Virus record (IMG/VR): IMGVR_UViG_3300028920_000095
Span: 1 to 50,590 of that record
Direction: 5' to 3' (one strand)
Origin: a virus
Length of the DNA stretch: 50,590 bases
Positions 44,774 through 50,590 of the stretch are shown piece after piece. The notes under the pieces were generated by a model. It ran no database searches, was not told the origin of the DNA, and saw only the letters and a list, made by a program, of their open reading frames with translations. The number at the start of each line of letters is the position of its first letter. Position 1 is the first letter of the stretch. Made by a program: the position numbers and the translations under genes.

Positions 44774-46537
44774 ATGATAAAGATATACCAAGATGATAAT
44801 GATAAGAGAAGAAAGCAAGTATCTGTTACTTTCTTTTCTAAGAAACATTTTTATGATATTTTGTCAAGGATTAAGAAATATCCATGTAAGAGAGAAAACA
44901 AAATATGGAAAATTACTCTGAATTCTATAGTAGAACTTTTAGAAGATTTAAATGAAATAAAGCAGGAGAATGTACAAATGGCTTTTGAGATTTTTAAACA
45001 ATATTTTGCTCAAAGAAAATATTTAAAAGAAATACTACAATTGCGTAATTCTCTTGAAGGCATTGATAGTGGTGTTAAACTTGAAAATGGAAATCAACTT
45101 CTACCTTTCCAACATGTTGGAGTTGAGTTTATAAAGAAAGTATATTATGGAGTTATTGCTGATAAAGTAGGGTTAGGTAAAACTGTTCAAGGTCTGGCAT
45201 CTTCTTATAGTTTATGGGATGATGGAGAGACTGAGAAAGTTTTTATAGTTGTTCCTTCTACTATTAAAAAGAAATGGCAGAATGATGCTAAAAAGTTTTT
45301 CAATATAATTCCTAATATTTTAGAAGGTACGCCTGATGTAAGAAGAAATATGTATAAAGATTTTATGGATAGTGAAGATCCATTTCTAATTCTTTCTTAT
45401 GATATTCTAAGAATAGATTATGATGCATATATTAAGAATTTCACCCCTAAGTTATTTACAGTAGTATTTGATGAAATACAAAAATTGAAAAATTCTAATA
45501 GTCAGAGGTCAAAAGCATGTAGAGCCTTTGCTAATAGTAAATTTTGTATTTCAAGAATAGGTCTTTCTGCAACTTATGTAGAGACAGGGTTATCTGACTT
45601 ATTTGGTGCTATGTTAGTTATTAATGAAAATGTTTTCGGAAATAGTTTTATTGGATTTGCTAATAAGTATCTAAAAATGGATTATTGGGGGAAAGTAATT
45701 GGAGCAAAAGCAGAAGGAATTAGTGATGCAAGGAATAAGATGAAGTATTGTTCAGTAAGAAGAAGAAAGCCGGAAGTTGCAGATCAACTTCAAGCTTATC
45801 TTCCTAAATTGAATGAAGATACTTTATGGATAGAAATGAGTAAACCTGAGAAGCAACTTTATAATCAAGTATTAGATAGAGTTGAAGATAATCTTTTTAA
45901 TAGTGATAAAGCAAGACAAGTTACTGCTGCAACAGCTATGACTGAATCTGGTTTACTTCTACAAGCTTGTTTATCTACTGAGATGTTTGATTATAAAGAA
46001 ATTGCTTCATCTAAATTGAATACATTATTAGAAATATTACCAGAAATTATTGAAGAGAATAAAGTGGTAATATTTTGCCATTATGTAAGGTTCGTAGACA
46101 TAATGGAAAGAGAGTTTAAGAAAGCTGGCATTAAGTGTATGGCTATGCATGGTCAGAGAGCAGAGGGTAAGGTTAAATATAGACAAGATATGATAGATAA
46201 ATTTTCTAATTCTGATTGCCAAGTATTAATAACTTCTGATATATTAGCAGAGGGAGTAGATATACCAGCAGCAAGCTATGTTATTAATACGGATATTCTA
46301 TGGAATCCTGCTAAGATGACTCAGAGAGCAGGAAGAATTGATAGGCTGAATCAAAAATCTGAAAATATATATGTAATAAATCTTCTTACTTCTGGAACAA
46401 TAGAAGAAGGGATGCATGACGTTGTATATAATCGTTATAACCTGGCTTTAAATGTTATGGATGATGGTGTTGAAGAAAATAGAATTAAGAGGTTAACATT
46501 CAGAGATATTAAAAATATGCTTCGGAGAGTGGTTTAA
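44774..46537 (+). CDS. SNF2-family DNA helicase / translocase
   Basis: A 587-aa protein. Motifs in order: LLPFQHVGVEFIKK (Q-like), Walker A ADKVGLGKTVQG (about residues 129-140), VVPSTIKKKWQND (Ia), DEIQ in VVFDEIQKLKN (about 230-240), GLSATYVETGLSDLFG (III), and the second RecA domain with VVIFCHYVRFVDIMERE and MTQRAGRIDRLNQ (VI, about 515-527). It translocates on duplex DNA; phage versions act in replication or recombination. The SD AGGG lies about 12 bases upstream, a long spacing. It leads the replication operon. Confidence 0.92.
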   Translation: MIKIYQDDNDKRRKQVSVTFFSKKHFYDILSRIKKYPCKRENKIWKITLNSIVELLEDLNEIKQENVQMAFEIFKQYFAQRKYLKEILQLRNSLEGIDSGVKLENGNQLLPFQHVGVEFIKKVYYGVIADKVGLGKTVQGLASSYSLWDDGETEKVFIVVPSTIKKKWQNDAKKFFNIIPNILEGTPDVRRNMYKDFMDSEDPFLILSYDILRIDYDAYIKNFTPKLFTVVFDEIQKLKNSNSQRSKACRAFANSKFCISRIGLSATYVETGLSDLFGAMLVINENVFGNSFIGFANKYLKMDYWGKVIGAKAEGISDARNKMKYCSVRRRKPEVADQLQAYLPKLNEDTLWIEMSKPEKQLYNQVLDRVEDNLFNSDKARQVTAATAMTESGLLLQACLSTEMFDYKEIASSKLNTLLEILPEIIEENKVVIFCHYVRFVDIMEREFKKAGIKCMAMHGQRAEGKVKYRQDMIDKFSNSDCQVLITSDILAEGVDIPAASYVINTDILWNPAKMTQRAGRIDRLNQKSENIYVINLLTSGTIEEGMHDVVYNRYNLALNVMDDGVEENRIKRLTFRDIKNMLRRVV

Positions 46538-46538
46538 T

Positions 46539-47204
46539 ATGAAGCTAAAAAGATTTAGTGATGTTGATAAGAAATATGTTACATCTCAATTTTTACCTAC
46601 AAAAATTAAATATAAAAAACTTAATGGACAAATTATAATAGATTTAAAAAGAATAATTGATGGAGTTCTTGCTGAAGAAGATATATCAACATTTAAAACA
46701 GATAAGATAAAACTTTCTATCCCTTATAATATTGATAAAGAAGTTACTGGAAATTCTATCAGAGTAATTGTTGACCAAAAAAGATTCACATTGAGATTAA
46801 AGAATATTGAAGTAATACCATCTAAACAACAAAAGATTGCTTTTGATAATACTCATCCGCATAGATGGAATAATGAAGAATGGATTAAATTTATTGAGAG
46901 CCTATTTTATGAGACATATGGGTTTAAAAGTATTGAAACAGATTTAGAAAGAAAATCAACACAGTTTAAAAGAGGAAAGATGTATGGGCTTATTAAAAAG
47001 CTCAAAGAAACTATTCTCAATTCTAAGGCTTTTGATACTGATTATAATAGTATTGTTGAATATCTGAAATGGGTCTTTTCTAAAAAAGGGCAAAAGACTT
47101 CTCTCACATTAGGTCTTATTTGTTCTGATGCTATGATACAAAATTGGTTTACAGAAAAGAAACAAGAAAGGAAAACTGATGATAAAAAAAGAAAGTGGGA
47201 CTGA
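46539..47204 (+). CDS. Hypothetical replication-operon protein
   Basis: A 221-aa basic protein, one base after the helicase stop. The N-terminal 90 residues are strand-rich, and the C-terminal half is helical (YGLIKKLKETILNSKAFDTD..VEYLKWVFSKKGQKT) with an aromatic WF pair, loosely like replication-accessory or Holliday-junction-associated phage proteins. No catalytic motif is seen. It overlaps the next gene by 26 bases. Confidence 0.6.
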   Translation: MKLKRFSDVDKKYVTSQFLPTKIKYKKLNGQIIIDLKRIIDGVLAEEDISTFKTDKIKLSIPYNIDKEVTGNSIRVIVDQKRFTLRLKNIEVIPSKQQKIAFDNTHPHRWNNEEWIKFIESLFYETYGFKSIETDLERKSTQFKRGKMYGLIKKLKETILNSKAFDTDYNSIVEYLKWVFSKKGQKTSLTLGLICSDAMIQNWFTEKKQERKTDDKKRKWD

Positions 47205-47643
47205 TTGGTTTAATAAATTAGTTCATGGACATTTTAAAATACCTTACATCAATCCTATACCAAAATTTGGTAGTGAGATACCAAAAGAGGCAGCATTGTT
47301 TATTAATGGTGATTCTAATTTAATATTAATAAGTTGTAACTATTATGCTTGGTGTATAAAAATGTTGAGATTAAAATTTATGGGAAATTTAGATGTGTCT
47401 TTAAAGTGGTTATCTCAAAGTGAATTAACACCTATATATGATAGACATTCAACTGCAGATATTATATGTTTAGTAAATTTATTTGAAGAGCAAAAGAAAG
47501 GTATGTTAGGCGGTTTTGTAAATACTTGTCTTAATAATGGTTCTCAATTATTAATTGGAGTACCTGAAGGCAAAATCCTTAATGAAGCCTTTCCCTATGA
47601 TCTGGATACATTAGAACATGAATTTGAAGTCTTAAAGATATGA
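47179..47643 (+). CDS. Hypothetical replication-operon protein
   Basis: A 154-aa protein with AAAGGA before its ATG, overlapping the previous gene. The sequence alternates strands and helices: AALFINGDSNLILISCNYY, STADIICLVNLFEEQKKGM and GSQLLIGVPEG resemble the core strands of an ATPase-like fold. It has no P-loop, so an inactive helicase loader relative is only a guess. Its position directly before the DnaB-like gene fits a loader or accessory. Confidence 0.55.
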   Translation: MIKKESGTDWFNKLVHGHFKIPYINPIPKFGSEIPKEAALFINGDSNLILISCNYYAWCIKMLRLKFMGNLDVSLKWLSQSELTPIYDRHSTADIICLVNLFEEQKKGMLGGFVNTCLNNGSQLLIGVPEGKILNEAFPYDLDTLEHEFEVLKI

Positions 47644-47650
47644 GGGAATA

Positions 47651-49147
47651 ATGGCTGAATATATAAATCTTGATATAGAAAGAAAGGTGCTCAAAACTTT
47701 ATTTTGGAATAAAGATATATTGTTAAGATGTGTAAGTAGGAATAAAATACCTGAAACCATTTTTTCAGACAAATCTTTTAGAATAGTTTTGAGATTAGTG
47801 AAGAAACATTTCTCTGGTACTGGAGAAATGATGACTATGGCATTGCTGAAAGGAAAAGTAGACAGGCTCAAATTAAAATCAAAAAAGAAATCCGATATTG
47901 AATTATATAGGGAGAAATTATATTCTGTTATTGAAAAGTTTCTTAACACTAAACCTAATAGCAAGACAGTTAAGAATTTCCCTGTATATCTTGAAGAATT
48001 AAATACTTTGAGAAAAGCAAGAAGTATGCAACAATTCAATATGGATTTATTTAATAACCTTGATGAATCTAAAATTGAAGAAGCTGAAAAACTTATTAGT
48101 AATTTTAGAATGGAAGATGATTCAGGTAATGTTGATCAGGCAGAGATTACAGAGAATTTTTTAGAACGTGAGAATTATGTTTTAGAGAGAAAGAATAATC
48201 CTGATAAATATAAATTGATACCGACTGGTATTTATGATTTAGATAATGCTTTGGAAGGCGGTTTGGATAGAGAGTTGGGATTTGTGACAGGTTCTTCTAA
48301 TGCTGGTAAATCTTTCTTTCTTCAAAGTTCAGCACTTAAAGCAAGGAGAAAAGGTTTTAATGTAGTTCTTTTTACTATAGAGATGCAATTATTAGAAACA
48401 CAATTTAGATTGGATTGCAATTTAGCTGGCATTGACTTTAAATTTTTTAGGAATCCTGCTAAACATTATACTGAGGAGATACATGAAAGATGGAAAAGAA
48501 AAATTGATAAAATTAAAAATGAAGATGGAAAACTGGAAGTTGTTTCATTTAAGAAAAATGCTAAGATGTCTTTTATAGTTAATAAAGTATATGAGATAAT
48601 GAATAAATGGCAAGAACCAGTTCATTTAATATGTATAGATTATCTTGATGATATTGAACCAGAAAAAGAACACAAAGAATATAAAGGATGGACTTCTTTT
48701 GGAGAAATATCTTGGGATATGCATTTAATGGCTAAACATTTTAATAACTTTGATGGAACAGAAGGAGTACCTATATGGACAGCTACTCAGATGCGTAAAT
48801 CATCTAAAGAAGTTGGCACTAATGCTCAAGATAAAAAAGGTCAATTTACAAAAAGAGCACCAGATGAACGTGATGTGGGCTCTTCTCCTTTAATGTTTAG
48901 ACATGCTGATGTATTTATAGGAATACAAAATGTGGAAGTAAATGAGGTAAGTTTATTGCATATGATGAAAGGTAGATTTACAGGGAAGCCTCATCCTATA
49001 CCGTGCTTTCATGATTTTGCAAAAGGTAGATTTCATTCAGAAACAAAGAAAACTAAGTTTTTAGAATCTAATCAGGATGAAGCTGATGAATTAGAAAAAG
49101 TGAAAAATACTATAGAGATGGAAATAGAACAAGATGACTCCAAGTGA
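47651..49147 (+). CDS. DnaB-like replicative helicase
   Basis: A 498-aa protein with GAGGGAA before the ATG. The N-terminal helical domain is followed by the RecA-like core with TGIYDLDNALEGGLDRELG, Walker A VTGSSNAGKSFF (about residues 212-223), VVLFTIEMQLLETQ, the Walker B strand LICIDYLDDIEPE (about 325-337), and a final GRFTGKPHPIPCFHDF. It unwinds DNA at the fork. It overlaps the primase gene by 14 bases, matching the usual helicase-primase pairing. Confidence 0.92.
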   Translation: MAEYINLDIERKVLKTLFWNKDILLRCVSRNKIPETIFSDKSFRIVLRLVKKHFSGTGEMMTMALLKGKVDRLKLKSKKKSDIELYREKLYSVIEKFLNTKPNSKTVKNFPVYLEELNTLRKARSMQQFNMDLFNNLDESKIEEAEKLISNFRMEDDSGNVDQAEITENFLERENYVLERKNNPDKYKLIPTGIYDLDNALEGGLDRELGFVTGSSNAGKSFFLQSSALKARRKGFNVVLFTIEMQLLETQFRLDCNLAGIDFKFFRNPAKHYTEEIHERWKRKIDKIKNEDGKLEVVSFKKNAKMSFIVNKVYEIMNKWQEPVHLICIDYLDDIEPEKEHKEYKGWTSFGEISWDMHLMAKHFNNFDGTEGVPIWTATQMRKSSKEVGTNAQDKKGQFTKRAPDERDVGSSPLMFRHADVFIGIQNVEVNEVSLLHMMKGRFTGKPHPIPCFHDFAKGRFHSETKKTKFLESNQDEADELEKVKNTIEMEIEQDDSK

Positions 49148-50090
49148 AGTTCAAGATTGGGAAGAATTTTTAAAAGATAATGGTTGTGATAATATCATAG
49201 ACTATGGTGAATGGATTTCATTTAATTGTATATTTCACGAACAATCTGATAAATCTCGGCCATCATTAGGTATTTATAAAGAAACTGGAACAGCTAATTG
49301 TTTTGGTTGTGGAAAACATTCTTGGGAAGATGTTTGTAATATATTTGGAATATCTGCTGAAGATTTTGTTGAAGGTATTAAAGAAGATATGTGGGAAAGA
49401 TTTAAGAAAAAAATATTGAAAATAGATAGATATAATAGGAAGTATAAAAGATTCAAGTTACCTCAACAATTATCTAATCCATATGGAGATAAAAATTGTG
49501 TAAGATATTTTAATGATAGAGGGATTAATAAATTAGTATTGATAGATAATGGAATAAGATTTTGTAGAGATAGTGATAGCAAATATAAAGATTGTTTAAT
49601 ATTCCCTATTACTGATGAGAAAGGTATATTATTTTTTGATGCAAGATATGTTAAAGAAGATAATTTAAAACCAAGATGGTGTAGACCAAAAAGTAGTGCA
49701 GTATGGAAATCATATTTTAATTATGAAAATGTTAAGAATGAAAAGGTATTAGTTTTTACAGAAGGTGCTACAGATGCTTTAAAATTAATACAATTTGGTT
49801 ATCCTGCTATTGCAGCAAAGAATTTTTCCCCATATCAAATAGATAGGATAATCAATTCAAATGTTAGATATATAATAACTATGTATGATAATGATGAAGC
49901 AGGTAGAACTGCTGTTAATAAATATGGTTATCCAATACATTTTACTGCTAAAGCTAATTATGTATTTTCTGATTGTGGTATAAAGGTTATTGATGCAAAG
50001 TTACCAGATTATGCAAAAGACCCTGCTGCTGTTAATTATGATTCTGATATTGTTAGGTGCAACCCTATTTTAAGAGAAATATTTGTATGA
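49134..50090 (+). CDS. DNA primase (DnaG-like, CHC2 zinc finger and TOPRIM)
   Basis: A 318-aa protein, ATG inside the helicase 3' end. A zinc-binding motif with C32, H35, C56 and C59 (NCIFHEQSDKS, TANCFGCGKHS) is followed by a TOPRIM region: VLVFTEGATDALKLIQFGYP (about residues 205-224) with the Glu, and MYDNDEAGR (about 250-258) with the DxD. It makes RNA primers. It is short, lacking a C-terminal helicase-binding extension, consistent with a phage enzyme working with the adjacent DnaB-like helicase. Confidence 0.93.
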   Translation: MTPSEVQDWEEFLKDNGCDNIIDYGEWISFNCIFHEQSDKSRPSLGIYKETGTANCFGCGKHSWEDVCNIFGISAEDFVEGIKEDMWERFKKKILKIDRYNRKYKRFKLPQQLSNPYGDKNCVRYFNDRGINKLVLIDNGIRFCRDSDSKYKDCLIFPITDEKGILFFDARYVKEDNLKPRWCRPKSSAVWKSYFNYENVKNEKVLVFTEGATDALKLIQFGYPAIAAKNFSPYQIDRIINSNVRYIITMYDNDEAGRTAVNKYGYPIHFTAKANYVFSDCGIKVIDAKLPDYAKDPAAVNYDSDIVRCNPILREIFV

Positions 50091-50123
50091 AATTAAATCA
50101 CACAGATTCTTTACTTTCAAGGT

Positions 50124-50141
50124 ATTTTATAGTATATTATA
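50124..50141 (+). promoter_or_regulatory. Candidate promoter, 18-base repeated element (copy 2)
   Basis: Identical to the 18-mer at 44653-44670. It lies in the 86-base gap after the primase gene and about 35 bases before the ATG of the acidic/lysine-repeat protein. The distance from element to start differs from copy 1, but both precede new transcription units. Confidence 0.5.
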
Positions 50142-50176
50142 AATATAAGAATTTTAGAAAGGTATTATAAATGTAA

Positions 50177-50590
50177 ATGAATACTAAAGATTTGAAAACA
50201 AAAACACTACCTGAACTTTATTTGATTGCAACTCAGTATAAGATTAAAGATTTTTTTGGTAAAAATGTTGAAGAAATGGTTCAAATATTGAAACCTTATA
50301 TTGAGAATATTGATGATGAAGCTGATGAAAAAGATGAAACCAGTCAAAAGGAGAATAAACCTGTGAGTAAAAAACAGAAACGTGATATTGAAGATGATGA
50401 TGATATTATTGATGTAGATGATGAAGATGAAGAAGAAATCATTAGCGATGATGATGAAGGTGATGATGAAGATGAAGCTCCTAAGAAAAAGAAAAAGGCT
50501 AAGCCTGTTGTAGAAGATGATGAAGATGAAGATGAAGCTCCTAAGAAAAAGAAAAAGGCTAAGCCTGTTGTAGAAGATGATGAAGATGAT
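50177..50590 (+). CDS. Partial acidic/lysine-repeat protein with Rho-N/SAP-like start
   Basis: Open from the ATG at 50177 to the right edge (138 codons). The first 45 residues (LKTKTLPELYLIATQYKIKD, FFGKNVEEMVQILKPYI) resemble Rho-N/SAP-like nucleic-acid-binding helices. The rest alternates acidic runs with APKKKKKAKPVVE and repeats with a 60-base (20-residue) period that is nearly identical between 50461-50520 and 50521-50580. A preceding ATG TAA at 50171 shares the AAAGG site, which is 14 bases from this ATG. It may be a DNA- or RNA-binding replication accessory. The C-terminus is missing. Confidence 0.65.
   Translation, partial: MNTKDLKTKTLPELYLIATQYKIKDFFGKNVEEMVQILKPYIENIDDEADEKDETSQKENKPVSKKQKRDIEDDDDIIDVDDEDEEEIISDDDEGDDEDEAPKKKKKAKPVVEDDEDEDEAPKKKKKAKPVVEDDEDD
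50461..50590 (+). repeat. 60-base tandem repeat in coding sequence
   Basis: Bases 50461-50520 and 50521-50580 agree except for one T/A change near the start, and a third unit appears to begin at 50581. Each unit encodes an acidic cluster plus APKKKKKAKPVVE. The array runs off the window edge, so the copy number is unknown. Confidence 0.85.

Overview
The window is a continuous piece of a tailed bacteriophage genome with siphovirus-type genes and a low-GC, AT-rich codon style. Nearly every gene has a Shine-Dalgarno (SD) sequence of the AGGAG/AAAGG type, and genes are tightly packed with ATGA or TAATG overlaps. No host chromosomal genes, integrase, tRNA, transposase or CRISPR array is seen. The host cannot be named from this sequence beyond being a low-GC bacterium that uses SD-led translation.

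Left arm (1 to about 3,500, minus strand): an operon transcribed leftwards. It starts with a FEN-family 5'-3' exonuclease, followed by a zinc-ribbon protein, a SAM-dependent methyltransferase, a sulfotransferase-like protein and several tiny proteins (a 49-aa Cys-pair protein, a membrane peptide, a possible ribbon-helix-helix protein, and a membrane-anchored Cys protein cut by the window edge). About 3,465 to 3,610 is a divergent control region.

Head module (3,600 to 12,160, plus strand): two small zinc-type proteins and an unusual non-coding region of tandem perfect hairpins. Then come the large terminase, a membrane protein, the portal, a prohead protease with an extra N-terminal domain, a scaffold-like protein and the HK97-fold major capsid protein, closed by a strong terminator. 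Region 12,184 to 24,043 is an insertion-like block between the capsid gene and the connector genes. It carries a bifunctional glycosyltransferase, small structural proteins, a 1306-aa internally duplicated adhesin, an 835-aa fibre and a small GT32-like glycosyltransferase.

Neck and tail module (24,136 to 44,618): small proteins, head-tail connector, head-closure and tail-completion proteins, major tail protein, and tail assembly chaperones G/GT joined by a probable -1 frameshift at T TTT TTA. These are followed by a 2013-aa tape measure protein, a 2395-aa tail-tip protein, a 512-aa protein in the same frame after one TAG codon, a membrane/coiled-coil protein and a carbohydrate-binding-like protein. 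Replication module (44,774 to the right edge): SNF2-type helicase, two unknowns, DnaB-like helicase, DnaG-like primase, and the start of an acidic/lysine-repeat protein. An 18-base element occurs identically upstream of the first and last of these genes and is a candidate promoter.

Most interesting points: the hairpin cluster upstream of the terminase; the G/GT frameshift; the in-frame TAG between two tail-tip ORFs with no SD for the second; the mosaic internal duplication in the adhesin; and a scattered set of glycan enzymes (two glycosyltransferase genes, a sulfotransferase, a methyltransferase) that could decorate the virion or host surface.
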